This document shows positions 8,635 through 16,937 of a DNA stretch of 64,000 nt, piece by piece. Below the pieces are notes generated by a model. It made no database searches, was not told the DNA's origin, and saw only the letters and a program-made list of their open reading frames with translations. The stretch is from Arthrobacter silviterrae. GTDB taxonomy: Bacteria > Actinomycetota > Actinomycetes > Actinomycetales > Micrococcaceae. Each line of letters begins with the position of its first letter. Position 1 is the stretch's first letter. The stretch is from the NCBI RefSeq assembly GCF_011045165.1, contig NZ_JAAKZI010000024.1, forward strand, positions 1-64,000, written 5' to 3'. Made by a program: the position numbers and the translations under genes.

Positions 8635-9426
8635 ATGCAGCCCACCTTCGCCAACGACGAAAAAACACCGACGCTGATCGCCTCGGTAAGCCGCGCCCTG
8701 GCTGTGTTGGACTGCATCGGTTCCTCCTCCCGCCCCCTGCCGGCCAAGTCCATTGCGCGCGCCACGGCCCTTAGTCTGGGCACCACCTACAACGTACTGC
8801 GCACCCTGGCGCACTCAAACTATGTGGTTCAGGACCATGACGGCTTCGTCCTGGGGCCCGGGCATCCGGCCCTCGCAGCGGCCGGGGGTGCAGTGTCGCT
8901 CGCGCAGGGCCGCACCGTGCTCAACGGCATCCGCGACGAACTGCGCGCCGCCACGTACCTGAGCCGCTTCTACGACGGCGAAATTGAGCTGGTGGACATT
9001 GTGGACGGGCCGCTCACGCCCCGGGTGGACTTGTGGGTAGGCCTGCAGGACGGCGCCCACGCCACGGCGTTCGGGAAGCAGATTCTGGCCGGCCTCGGTG
9101 CCGGCGAACGCCTGGAGTATGTTTCCTCGCATCCACTGGCCGAGCTCACGCCCTACACCATCACCTCGCCGCGGGAGTTCCTGCGGACACTTGAAGGCAG
9201 CCCGTCCTCCATGCTGGACGACCAGGAATATGCGCTCGGGTTCACCTGCCTGGCCGTGCCCGTTGCTGCGTCGTCGTGGGCCGGGGCCCTGGCCATCTCA
9301 CTGCCGGCAGGGGAACAACGCCGCGGAATGAACTACACGGAGACCCTCAAGGACGCCGCTGCGCACCTGGAATTGATCCTGGGCGCCGGCGGCACCATCA
9401 GCGCGGGGCCCACTGGTCAAGGGTAG
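8635..9426 (+). CDS. IclR family transcriptional regulator
   Basis: A 263-aa regulator. The N-terminal winged helix spans about residues 10-75 (SVSRALAVLDCI, KSIARATALSLGTTYNVLRTL), followed by an IclR effector domain with ATAFGKQILAGL. ATG 8635 is preferred over GTG 8632 because AAGGAG at 8624-8629 is correctly spaced for it. It lies 139 bp upstream of the E1 alpha gene in the same direction and probably controls the 2-oxoacid/acetoin dehydrogenase operon. The effector is unknown. Confidence 0.88.
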   Translation: MQPTFANDEKTPTLIASVSRALAVLDCIGSSSRPLPAKSIARATALSLGTTYNVLRTLAHSNYVVQDHDGFVLGPGHPALAAAGGAVSLAQGRTVLNGIRDELRAATYLSRFYDGEIELVDIVDGPLTPRVDLWVGLQDGAHATAFGKQILAGLGAGERLEYVSSHPLAELTPYTITSPREFLRTLEGSPSSMLDDQEYALGFTCLAVPVAASSWAGALAISLPAGEQRRGMNYTETLKDAAAHLELILGAGGTISAGPTGQG

Positions 9427-9565
9427 CTTTTTCACCTACTGAAATCCGCGCGGTGTTGCCGGCGTCGAACCCGTGCCTAGGCTCAAAAGTGAAAGGCATG
9501 CGAGCCGCCACAATCCTCCACGCTCAGTGGCACAGGCGGCGGCGCATCTGTGGAAGGGAGAGGCG

Positions 9566-10588
9566 ATGACCACCGAAACAACCGAGGTCGCGAAGGACCT
9601 CAGTGCGGCGCAGCGGCAGGAGCTGTTGCGCCAGATGATCCTGATCAGGACGTTCGAGGCAGCAATTTTGCGTGAATACCACGCCGACAAGAGCCCCGGC
9701 TTTGACATTGGCAAGGGCCTGATCCCGGGGGAGATGCACCTTTCCGCCGGGCAGGAGCCGGTGGCCGCGGGCCTGTGCGCACACCTGGAATCCGGCGACG
9801 CACTCACGGCCACCCACCGCCCGCACCACCTGGCCATTGCCAAGGGCATGAACCTGCGCGCGCTGGCCGGGGAGATCTTCGGCCGCGAGTCCGGGCTGGG
9901 CCACGGCCGGGGCGGCCACATGCACCTCTTTGATCCGGCCACGCATTTCTCCTGCTCCGGCATCGTGGCCGAGGGCTTCCCCGCCGCGCTGGGCCAGGCC
10001 TTCGCGTTCCAGCGTGCCGGCACTCGAAACATTGCTGTGGCTGTCGCCGGTGAGGGCGCCGCCAACGCCGGCCCGTTCCACGAGTGCCTGAACCTGGCAG
10101 CCCTGTGGAAGCTGCCTGTCATCTTCGTCATCGAGGACAACGACTGGGGCATCTCCGTCCACCGCAGTGCCTCCACCTCAGTGCCGTCCAATGCGGTGCG
10201 GGCGGCGGGCTACGGCATGCCGGGGGTCCGGGTGGAAAATAACGACGTCGAAGCCGTCCACGCTGCTGTTGGCGAGGCCGTGGTGCGTGCCCGGGCAGGC
10301 AACGGGCCCAGCCTTATCGAGATCCACACGCTCCGACTGTGGGGCCACTTTGAAGGCGACGCCCAGGGCTACCGGCCCGAACTGGCCGAGGTTCCCGACC
10401 GGGACCCCATACCCGCCTACGAAAAGCAATTGCGCGACGCCGGGATCCTCACGGACGCTGACCTGGCCGAAATGACAGCGTGGGCGGGCACCCAGGTGGA
10501 CGACGCCGTCGAACATGCCAAGGCCGCGCCAACGCCCAACCCGGCCGAGGCACTGAAGTACGTATTTGTGGAAGGAGCCCAGTCATGA
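9566..10588 (+). CDS. TPP-dependent dehydrogenase E1 component, alpha subunit (acetoin/2-oxoacid type)
   Basis: A 340-aa E1 alpha subunit. The thiamine-diphosphate/Mg motif begins GEGAAN (residues 162-167) and ends DNDWGIS (191-197). Earlier conserved segments are MHLSAGQE and THRPHHLAIAKG, typical of AcoA/PdhA. It would decarboxylate a 2-oxo acid or cleave acetoin and pass the two-carbon unit to lipoate. ATG 9566 follows GGAAGGGAGAGG. It overlaps E1 beta by ATGA. The small size and AcoA-like sequence favour an acetoin dehydrogenase-type enzyme, but pyruvate or a branched-chain 2-oxo acid cannot be excluded. Confidence 0.87.
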   Translation: MTTETTEVAKDLSAAQRQELLRQMILIRTFEAAILREYHADKSPGFDIGKGLIPGEMHLSAGQEPVAAGLCAHLESGDALTATHRPHHLAIAKGMNLRALAGEIFGRESGLGHGRGGHMHLFDPATHFSCSGIVAEGFPAALGQAFAFQRAGTRNIAVAVAGEGAANAGPFHECLNLAALWKLPVIFVIEDNDWGISVHRSASTSVPSNAVRAAGYGMPGVRVENNDVEAVHAAVGEAVVRARAGNGPSLIEIHTLRLWGHFEGDAQGYRPELAEVPDRDPIPAYEKQLRDAGILTDADLAEMTAWAGTQVDDAVEHAKAAPTPNPAEALKYVFVEGAQS

Positions 10589-11652
10589 GCATCTCAACCA
10601 GTGCAGCTGCCGCTGCTCAAATGTCACTGCCCGTGGAGCCAGACGCCGGCAGCCGGCGGTTGAACACGGCCAAGGCGCTGCAGGAAGCCATCGGCTCGCA
10701 GATGGAAAAGGACCCGTCTGTATTCGTGATGGGTGAGGACGTGGCGGCCTACGGCGGCATTTTCTCCTCCACCACGGGGCTGCTGGAGAGGTTCGGACCG
10801 GAGCGGATCATTGACACGCCGATTTCCGAGACGGCGTTCATCGGGCTGGGCATCGGGGCGGCCGTGGAAGGCATGCGGCCCATTGTCGAGCTGATGTTCG
10901 TGGACTTCTTCGGCGTGTGCATGGACCAGATCTACAACCACATGGCCAAGATCCACTACGAATCAGGCGGCAACGTCCGCGTCCCCATGGTGCTGATGAC
11001 GGCGGTGGGCGGCGGCTATTCCGACGGCGCCCAGCACTCGCAAACACTGTGGGGCACGTTCGCGCATCTGCCCGGCATGAAGGTGGTGGTCCCCTCCAAC
11101 CCGTACGACGCGAAGGGGCTCATGACGGCGGCCATCCAATCCGACGACCCCGTGGTGTACATGTTCCACAAAGGCGTCATGGGCCTGGCCTGGATGGCGA
11201 AGAACAAGCGCTCCATCGGCGCCGTCCCGGAGGAGGACTACGTGGTTCCGATCGGCAAGGCCAAGGTGGTCCGGGAGGGCACGGACGTCAGCATCGTGAC
11301 GCTGTCGCTGTCCGTGCACCACAGCCTGGACGTGGCGGAGAAGCTGGAGGAGGAGGGCATCAACGTGGAGGTGCTGGACCTGCGCTCGCTGGTGCCGCTG
11401 GACCGGGAGGCGGTCATCGCCACCGCCGCCAAGACCGGGCGCGTGATTGTGGTGGATGAGGACTACCAGTCGTTCGGGCTTTCCGGCGAAATCGCGGCCA
11501 CCATCACCGAGCACGACCCGGCCCTCTTGAAGCACTTCAGCCGCGTCTGCGTCCCCGACGTGCCCATTCCGTACGCCCATGAACTCGAATATGCTGTGTT
11601 GCCAACGGCCGCACGCATTGAGGCCGCGGTCCGGAAGGCGGCAACTGCATGA
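10585..11652 (+). CDS. TPP-dependent dehydrogenase E1 component, beta subunit
   Basis: A 355-aa E1 beta subunit (transketolase-like pyrimidine-binding plus C-terminal domain). Family segments include VFVMGEDVAAYGG, DTPISETAFIGLGIGAA and EVLDLRSLVPLD. It forms the alpha2-beta2 E1 with the preceding gene, to which it is coupled by ATGA (start 10585). The first 20 residues are a weakly conserved extension. It overlaps the lipoyl-domain gene at its own stop (ATGA at 11649), so all three genes belong to one operon. Confidence 0.9.
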   Translation: MSISTSAAAAAQMSLPVEPDAGSRRLNTAKALQEAIGSQMEKDPSVFVMGEDVAAYGGIFSSTTGLLERFGPERIIDTPISETAFIGLGIGAAVEGMRPIVELMFVDFFGVCMDQIYNHMAKIHYESGGNVRVPMVLMTAVGGGYSDGAQHSQTLWGTFAHLPGMKVVVPSNPYDAKGLMTAAIQSDDPVVYMFHKGVMGLAWMAKNKRSIGAVPEEDYVVPIGKAKVVREGTDVSIVTLSLSVHHSLDVAEKLEEEGINVEVLDLRSLVPLDREAVIATAAKTGRVIVVDEDYQSFGLSGEIAATITEHDPALLKHFSRVCVPDVPIPYAHELEYAVLPTAARIEAAVRKAATA

Positions 11653-11879
11653 ACGAAGTCCTGTTTCCGATGATGACGGGGGACGCCTCCGAGCCCGGCG
11701 TCCTGGCCACCTGGTACGTGGCCGACGGCGACGCAGTTGCCGAAAAGCACCTGCTCGCCGAGGTGGCCATAGACAAGGTCGACGCCGAAATCTACGCGCC
11801 CGTGGCCGGCACCGTCCGGCTTCGCGTTCAGGAAGGCGACGAAGTGGCGCAGGGTGCGGTGATCGCAGTCATCGAATGA
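11649..11879 (+). CDS. Free-standing lipoyl-domain protein
   Basis: A 76-aa protein consisting only of a biotinyl/lipoyl domain. The lipoylation Lys is K43 in the motif AIDKVDAE, flanked by the two beta-hairpin halves (ATWYVADGD and LRVQEGDEV). In ordinary 2-oxoacid dehydrogenases this domain is fused to the E2 acyltransferase core, which is missing here, as is E3. The start overlaps the E1 beta stop by ATGA. The protein may serve as a swinging-arm carrier for E1 with E2/E3 supplied from elsewhere. Confidence 0.9.
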   Translation: MNEVLFPMMTGDASEPGVLATWYVADGDAVAEKHLLAEVAIDKVDAEIYAPVAGTVRLRVQEGDEVAQGAVIAVIE

Positions 11880-11890
11880 CCGCAGGCGGT

Positions 11891-11939
11891 TAGTGCGCCG
11901 CGGGCCAGCTAGTGCGCCGCAGGCCGGTTAGTGCGCCGC
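11891..11939. repeat. Three 11-bp direct repeats, 19-bp period
   Basis: TAGTGCGCCGC occurs at 11891-11901, 11910-11920 and 11929-11939. The last copy contains the stop codon region of the leftward gene at 11928, so the gene end appears to have been duplicated twice downstream. Confidence 0.8.
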
Positions 11940-12230
11940 GAGGCGGAAGCCGAGGCGCCGGCCGGTCCGCACGCCGGTCTGGGCCACGGTCACCACCAGC
12001 GTGGCGATTTCCGGGATCCACTGGGCCGGGCGGACCGCCTGCGACAGCGCGTCCACCAGCAGGTCCGGCTCGGCAGACCAATAATTGTGGTGCCCGGACG
12101 GGGTGAAGAACGTGACAGTGCCGTAGTTGATATCCACGGCCGGCAGCACGGGAATGCCCTGCGGCGGTGTGGCGGCCCGGGCAGCGTTGCGGTTCGCGGG
12201 AATGCGGTTGACGGAGATAACGGTCATCAT
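11928..12230 (-). CDS. Hypothetical protein, about 100 aa
   Basis: A 100-aa protein not recognised as a known family. The middle (INYGTVTFFTPSGHHNYWS) and the C-terminal part (VVTVAQTGVRTGRRLGF) look like a compact alpha/beta fold without signal peptide or membrane segment. The start is ATG 12230 or 12227, or GTG 12233; an AAAGG-like sequence lies just upstream. Codon bias resembles the neighbouring real genes, which supports it. It is separated from the symporter gene by two hairpins and is probably transcribed alone. Confidence 0.55.
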   Translation of the reverse strand: MMTVISVNRIPANRNAARAATPPQGIPVLPAVDINYGTVTFFTPSGHHNYWSAEPDLLVDALSQAVRPAQWIPEIATLVVTVAQTGVRTGRRLGFRLAAH

Positions 12231-12374
12231 CACGGCCTTTGGGAGTGCTCTTGCCCCCGGATCCTGTCACCGCGGGCCGCTTCCTCATCCGAACCACCCT
12301 GTGAACATGGGGTTGGTGCGCGGCCAGTCGGAGCTTGGCGCCGCATCTCTTGAAGCTGGCTCAAGATTACCGCC

Positions 12375-12431
12375 AAAAAGCACGACGGCGGATGGTGACG
12401 TAATTTATTACGTGACCATCCGCCGTCGTGC
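12375..12431 (-). terminator. Rho-independent terminator of the symporter gene
   Basis: On the minus strand a near-perfect hairpin (plus-strand 12380-12431: a 17-bp outer stem, one G-G mismatch, a 7-bp inner stem ACGTAAT/ATTACGT and a 2-nt loop) is followed by TTTTT (12375-12379). It is unusually long, with 24 of 25 positions paired. Confidence 0.75.
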
Positions 12432-12497
12432 CGCTTACGCAACGATGCACTTTCCTGTGGGGCAAAACTCGACTTGGGTTGTGCCCCCGGTGCACCC

Positions 12498-12526
12498 GGG
12501 GCAAAACCCAGCCCGGGTTTTGCCCC
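12498..12526. repeat. Perfect 12-bp inverted repeat
   Basis: GGGGCAAAACCC (12498-12509) and GGGTTTTGCCCC (12515-12526) are separated by AGCCC. The repeat lies 25 bp beyond the symporter stop. There is no T-run, so it may be an mRNA 3'-end stabiliser or a member of a genomic palindromic repeat family. The same GGGGCAAAAC word recurs at about 12460. Confidence 0.65.
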
Positions 12527-12551
12527 AGGGAAAAGTTCCCGACTGGTCCGG

Positions 12552-14078
12552 CTACTTCCGGCCGGTGAGCACCTCGATGTCGTCCTCGTTGGAATCCGTG
12601 GCAGCCGCACTCAACCGGCGGTCCCAGGCGTCGCGGATGTGGGCCGGAGTGGCCGGGGTGGCCAGCGAGACGGCAACGTAGACAATGAGGGAGGCGAGCA
12701 GGCCGTAGTAGATGGGCTCGTTGGCGTAGATGCCGTCCGCGCTGGGGATCACGCCCGTCGCGTAGAGCACCAGCAGCACCAGGGTCAGGCCGCAGCCCAC
12801 AGCCATGGACCAGGCGGCACCCAGGCCGGTGCCGCGCTTCCACGTCAGCCCGCCGATGATGGCCACCAGGAGCCCGCCCACCAGGATGTCGTAGGCGATG
12901 GTCAGTGCGAAGACCACGTCGCTGACCACGATGGAAATGAGCACCACGCCCAGCCCCAGGCCCAGCACGTACCAGCGGTTGGCGTTGACGTCGTGCTCCG
13001 GGTTGGAGGTGTCGGAGGTGTCAACGGTCTTGCCGAACCAGCTGGCCACGAACGGGACCACGTCCTTGCGGGCCACGGTGGCTGCGGCGATCAGGGCGCC
13101 GGAGGCGGTGGACATCATGGCGGCCACGGCGGCGGCCATGACGATCCCGCCCAGGCCGATGGGCAGCAGGTGCGTGGCAACCTCCGCGTAAACCACGTCC
13201 TTGCCCAGCGTGGCGACGTCAATGGAGGGCAGGGCCACGCGGGCGGCCAGGCCGATCAGGGCACCGGCCACGCCGTACAGGATGCAGTAGATGCCGGCCG
13301 TGGCGCCGCCAACGCGGGCCACCTTGGGGTCGCGGGCGGTGAAGACGCGCTGCCAGATGTCCTGGCCGATCAGCAGGCCCAGAGTGTAGATGACAAAGTA
13401 GGTGATGATGGTCTGGACGCCGATGCCGTCCCACTGGAAGAAGCTGGACTCAACGCGGGACTGGATGCCGGCGAGACCTCCGGCGGCGTTCCAGGCGAAG
13501 GGGAGCATGAGCAGGAAGACTCCCACGGTCTTGATGACGAACTGCACCTGGTCCGCCAGGGTGATGGACCACATGCCGCCAATGGTGGAGTAGACCAGCA
13601 CAATGGCACCGCCCACGGCAATGGCCAGCCAGCGCTCCCAGCCAAACAGCACCACAAAGATGGTGGCGTAGGCGCCGGTGGAGGTTGCCGAGATCATGAC
13701 CGTGTAGGCCAGCATCACAATGCCGGACATCTTGGTGGTTTCCTGCCCGTAGCGCAGGCTGAGCATTTGGGAGACCGTGTAGATCTTCAGCTTTTGGATG
13801 GTGGGAGCGAACAGCAGGCTCAGCAGCAGCACGCCCACGCCGATCGCCACCACCAGCCACATGCCGGAAATGCCGAACTTGTACCCGAGGCCCACGCCGC
13901 CCACGGTTGAGGCGCCGCCCAGGACGACGGCGGCCATCGTGCCGGTGTACAGGAACGGGCCCAGGCGCCGCCCGGCCACCAGGAAGTCGCTGTTGTTCTT
14001 GGTGCGCGATTTGCCCCACCACCCGAAGGCCAGCATGGCCACCAGGTAGAGGACGACTATGGCAATGTTCAAGCTCAT
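12552..14078 (-). CDS. Sodium:solute symporter (SSS family)
   Basis: A 508-aa integral membrane protein with about 13 hydrophobic segments. SSS features include the N-terminal SDFLVAGRRLG segment, GGASTVGGVGLGY and VLLFGWERWLA. ATG 14078 is preceded by TGGAG. It takes up a small solute with Na+, but the sequence does not identify which (acetate, proline, pantothenate or purine-type relatives are all possible). It diverges from an XRE-cupin regulator with two palindromic sites in between, so it is probably that regulator's target. The C-terminus is a charged cytoplasmic tail. Confidence 0.9.
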   Translation of the reverse strand: MSLNIAIVVLYLVAMLAFGWWGKSRTKNNSDFLVAGRRLGPFLYTGTMAAVVLGGASTVGGVGLGYKFGISGMWLVVAIGVGVLLLSLLFAPTIQKLKIYTVSQMLSLRYGQETTKMSGIVMLAYTVMISATSTGAYATIFVVLFGWERWLAIAVGGAIVLVYSTIGGMWSITLADQVQFVIKTVGVFLLMLPFAWNAAGGLAGIQSRVESSFFQWDGIGVQTIITYFVIYTLGLLIGQDIWQRVFTARDPKVARVGGATAGIYCILYGVAGALIGLAARVALPSIDVATLGKDVVYAEVATHLLPIGLGGIVMAAAVAAMMSTASGALIAAATVARKDVVPFVASWFGKTVDTSDTSNPEHDVNANRWYVLGLGLGVVLISIVVSDVVFALTIAYDILVGGLLVAIIGGLTWKRGTGLGAAWSMAVGCGLTLVLLVLYATGVIPSADGIYANEPIYYGLLASLIVYVAVSLATPATPAHIRDAWDRRLSAAATDSNEDDIEVLTGRK

Positions 14079-14121
14079 GTAAGGCTCCAGGGTGCAGTGA
14101 TGATGACTCCTCGATAGAAAA

Positions 14122-14158
14122 TTGCCTATCAGGCAACTTCCGTTGTCCATTAGGCTAA
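14122..14158. promoter_or_regulatory. Two operator-like palindromes between symporter and XRE regulator
   Basis: TTGCCTATCAGGCAA (14122-14136) is a perfect palindrome with 6-bp arms. TTGTCCATTAGGCTAA (14143-14158) is a degenerate copy starting 21 bp, two helical turns, further on. Both lie upstream of the symporter start and would suit binding by the divergent regulator. Confidence 0.6.
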
Positions 14159-14253
14159 ACTGTGATTGCGGTAACAGTCAAAATGGAAGTACGCCCGTCA
14201 CATCCGTATAGAGTCGCCTTGGGCACGTGGTGCCCGGAGCTAAAGGAGTGAAC

Positions 14254-14838
14254 ATGAAGGCATTACCCGTTGAGCCCAGCTCGGCACCGGTGGCCATCGG
14301 GTCCAGGATCCGGGCGGCCCGCCAGTCCCAGCGGCTGACCATTGAGCACGTGGCCGATGCAACGGGACTCACCAAGGGCTTCCTGAGCCGGGTGGAGCGA
14401 GACCTCACCTCTCCCAGCGTTGCCTCCCTGGTCACCCTGTGCCAGGTCCTCTCCATCTCCATTGGCGACCTGTTCGCCGTCCCGGAGACGCACCTGACGC
14501 TGCGCGGGGAGGGCCCGCGCATCTCCCTGGGCGGCGAAGGCATTGTGGAGCGCCTGCTCACGGCCCGCTCAGAGCGCCGGCTCCAGGTGCTCTCTTCCAC
14601 CATCGCACCCTTTGGCCGCGGCGAATCCGAGCTCTATGCGGTGGACTGCGACGTGGACGTGCTCCACATCATCAGCGGCGAGCTGACACTGATCCTGACC
14701 CAGGACTCCTATGACCTGAAGGCCGGCGACACACTTTCCTTCCCCGGCCGCGAACCCCACACCTGGGAAAACCGCACTGCCGAACCGGTCGAGGCGCTGT
14801 TCATCCTGGTCCCCGCCGCGTCGGGCTCGGGCGCGTAA
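14254..14838 (+). CDS. XRE family regulator with cupin domain
   Basis: A 194-aa regulator. Helix-turn-helix at about residues 12-65 (SRIRAARQSQRLTIEHVADATGLTKGFLSRVERDL) and a C-terminal cupin (about 110-190) with DTLSFPGREPHTWEN. The cupin senses a small ligand. ATG 14254 has AAAGGAG at the right distance, which decides the start against GTG 14227. The divergent symporter and the paired palindromes make that transporter its likely target. Confidence 0.9.
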   Translation: MKALPVEPSSAPVAIGSRIRAARQSQRLTIEHVADATGLTKGFLSRVERDLTSPSVASLVTLCQVLSISIGDLFAVPETHLTLRGEGPRISLGGEGIVERLLTARSERRLQVLSSTIAPFGRGESELYAVDCDVDVLHIISGELTLILTQDSYDLKAGDTLSFPGREPHTWENRTAEPVEALFILVPAASGSGA

Positions 14839-14975
14839 CCGCCGGCCCCCGGCACCGGCTCCCACCAATTGCTATGCGGCCGAAAGGCTCCTCACGGCCA
14901 ATTCTTAGCAAGGCGTTGGATTGTAGTAACTGACAATCCACCGCAAATCAAGACTTTGAATGTGAGGAGCACGCC

Positions 14976-15350
14976 ATGGCTTCATCCAGAAACCCCAAAA
15001 CACTTGCCAAGGCGGTCACTTCCGTTGTGGCGCTGGGAGCGGTCGGCACGGTGGGGCTCGGCAGCGCCGCCTTTTACGGCACCATCACTTCCGCCAATGC
15101 CGTCAAAGCCGCCACCTCCCAGACAACGCAAACTACGACGGCGGCGCCAACGGCTTCCGCGGACAGCTCCGGTTCGAGTTCTGGTTCCAGTTCGGGTTCA
15201 AGTTCCAGCTCCGGCTCAAGTTCTGGTTCCAGTTCGGGCTCAAGCTCAAGTTCCAACTCCGGTGCCAACTCCGGTTCCAGCTCAAGTTCAAGCACGCAGC
15301 TGCAGGCCGGAAACGGCGGCTCCAGCCACTCACAGTCTTCAGGCTCATGA
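14976..15350 (+). CDS. Ser-rich membrane-anchored or exported small protein
   Basis: A 124-aa protein. A signal-like N-terminus (Arg/Lys start, then the hydrophobic segment AVTSVVALGAVGTVGLGSAAF at about residues 13-33) is followed by a Thr/Ala stretch and a low-complexity Ser/Gly region (about 65-110). It is unlike the FMN-binding proteins that usually sit beside ApbE: no FMN-acceptor motif of the D-x-x-T/S-G-A-T/S type is present. It overlaps the ApbE gene by ATGA and opens the electron-transfer operon. It is probably a cell-surface or linker protein; function unknown. Confidence 0.75.
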   Translation: MASSRNPKTLAKAVTSVVALGAVGTVGLGSAAFYGTITSANAVKAATSQTTQTTTAAPTASADSSGSSSGSSSGSSSSSGSSSGSSSGSSSSSNSGANSGSSSSSSTQLQAGNGGSSHSQSSGS

Positions 15351-16375
15351 GGGCCCCGGAAACGTCCGCCATCGCATCGCGGGCCTGGCAGGTGTGGGGC
15401 CTTGAGGCGTCCGTCTTGGTGACGGAACCCTCCCGGCTGGATGCGGCGGCGCAGCTTGCACGGCACGTGCTCGACGCCGTCGACCTCGCCTGCAGCCGCT
15501 TCCGCCCCGACTCGGAGCTTGCCCTGCTCCGGGAAAGCCTCACCCAGGGCGCACTGGTCACCCCCCTGCTGGCCACGCTGATGGAATCCGCCCTTGCGGC
15601 GGCGCGATGGACAGACGGAGCCGTGGACCCCACGCTCGGAAACGATCTCATTTCCCTTGGCTATGACAGGGATTTTTCGGCCGGAACCTCCGGCCGGTCC
15701 GCGAATGACCCACTCGCGGCGGAACTCTCCGGCCTGGCGGCCGCCCCGCTGCTGCGCAACCGCATCGTCCCTGGCTGGACACGGGTCAGCCTCGACGGCC
15801 GGCTGCTGACCGTCCCGGCCGACATCACGGTGGATCTCGGCGCAAGCGCCAAGGCGGTCGCCGCGGACATGGCTGCGGCGCGCATCGCCTCCGAGCTGGG
15901 GTGCGGGGTCCTGGTCAACCTTGGCGGTGACATTGCGACGTCCGGGCCCGCCCCGGCCGTGGACCCTGCGGTGGAGAGTCCGCTTGCCGTGGCTGCGGCC
16001 GGCCACTGGCAGATCCTGGTCCAGGACACGCCGCAGGACCCTGCCCAGCAGGTGTCACTGCCCGCCGGGCATGCCATGGCCACCTCCAGCACGGTCAAGC
16101 GCCGCTGGCAACAGGCCGGGGCGCGGCGGCACCACATCCTGGACCCCCGTTTCGGCCTGCCGGCGGAAACCGTTTGGCGGAGCGTCAGCGTGGCGGCCCC
16201 CACCGCCCTCGAGGCAAATGCCTACAGCACGGGCGCCATCGTCAAGGGCCATGCGGCCGTGCCTTGGCTGAGGGCGCAGGGCATCAGTGCCCGTCTGGTG
16301 GACCAGCGCGGCCGGACCGTGACCACCACTTCCTGGCCGGCGGTTGAGCTCGCGGGGGTGGGATCCCATGGATAA
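15347..16375 (+). CDS. apbE: FAD:protein FMN transferase (ApbE family)
   Basis: A 342-aa ApbE-type flavin transferase, which attaches FMN covalently to Thr/Ser of target proteins on the outer face of the membrane. Family features include FRPDSELALLRE, the segment ITVDLGASAKAVAADMAA, GVLVNLGGDIATSGP, and a His-rich HHILDPRFGLP near the C-terminus. No clear signal peptide is seen, which is unusual for this exported enzyme but common in actinobacterial members. It overlaps the Ser-rich gene upstream and the heme protein downstream. Confidence 0.9.
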   Translation: MRAPETSAIASRAWQVWGLEASVLVTEPSRLDAAAQLARHVLDAVDLACSRFRPDSELALLRESLTQGALVTPLLATLMESALAAARWTDGAVDPTLGNDLISLGYDRDFSAGTSGRSANDPLAAELSGLAAAPLLRNRIVPGWTRVSLDGRLLTVPADITVDLGASAKAVAADMAAARIASELGCGVLVNLGGDIATSGPAPAVDPAVESPLAVAAAGHWQILVQDTPQDPAQQVSLPAGHAMATSSTVKRRWQQAGARRHHILDPRFGLPAETVWRSVSVAAPTALEANAYSTGAIVKGHAAVPWLRAQGISARLVDQRGRTVTTTSWPAVELAGVGSHG

Positions 16376-16937
16376 CGCCATGTGGGCCTTTGGCCGGGCC
16401 AGCGGCTTCGCCTCGATGCTGCTGCTGAGCGCGTCCGTGCTGCTGGGCATCCTGACCCGGTCGGGACGTCCGCTGGTGCAGCTGCCGCGCGTCTCCGTCT
16501 CGCTCCTGCACCGCAATGTCTCGCTCATGGCAGTTGTGTTTCTCATTTTCCACGTGGGCGCACTGCTCCTGGACTCGTATGCGCAGCTGCACGTCACGGA
16601 CGTTTTCGTGCCCTTCCTGGGTTCCTACCGGCCATTCTGGCAGGGGCTCGGGACCGTGGCGCTGGACCTGCTGGCCGCCGTCGTGGTGACAGGCCTGCTC
16701 CGGCACCGGATCGGGCAGCGCACCTTCAAGCTGGTCCACTGGCTGAGCTACGCCATGTGGCCCGTGGCCATCGCCCACTCGGTGGGGAACGGGACCGACG
16801 GCACCAGCGCGCCCGTGGTGGCCGCCGTCGTCGTTGTTTCCGTGGCTGTGGTGGCCGCGGTGGCCTGGCGGCTGTCGGCGGGATTCCTGGAGACGGCCAG
16901 GCTGCGCCAGCTCCACGGCCAGTGGAGGCGGCCATGA
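16368..16937 (+). CDS. Ferric-reductase-like transmembrane heme protein
   Basis: A 189-aa membrane protein with about five helices. Candidate heme ligands are His 48 and 62 (LLHRN, IFHVG) and His 124 and 137 (LVHW, IAHSVGNG), the spacing expected for two b hemes of the ferric-reductase-like domain. ATG 16368 lies inside the ApbE gene end. It is followed with an ATGA overlap by the NuoF-like gene. Likely role: transmembrane electron carrier between cytoplasmic flavin/Fe-S proteins and an outside acceptor. Confidence 0.85.
   Translation: MDNAMWAFGRASGFASMLLLSASVLLGILTRSGRPLVQLPRVSVSLLHRNVSLMAVVFLIFHVGALLLDSYAQLHVTDVFVPFLGSYRPFWQGLGTVALDLLAAVVVTGLLRHRIGQRTFKLVHWLSYAMWPVAIAHSVGNGTDGTSAPVVAAVVVVSVAVVAAVAWRLSAGFLETARLRQLHGQWRRP

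Larger units (their letters stand above)
12234..12551. other. Intergenic region with two strong hairpins
   Basis: No gene was seen. The region contains the long hairpin at 12380-12431 and a second perfect stem at 12498-12526, both downstream of the leftward symporter gene. The stretch from 12234 to 12375 shows only possible promoter sequence for the small leftward gene. Confidence 0.6.

Noticed and set aside
12474-13910. Long open frame on the plus strand opposite the sodium symporter
   Set aside because: It lies entirely antisense to a clear 13-helix symporter and its translation is a Gly/His/Asp/Gln-rich shadow without family features.
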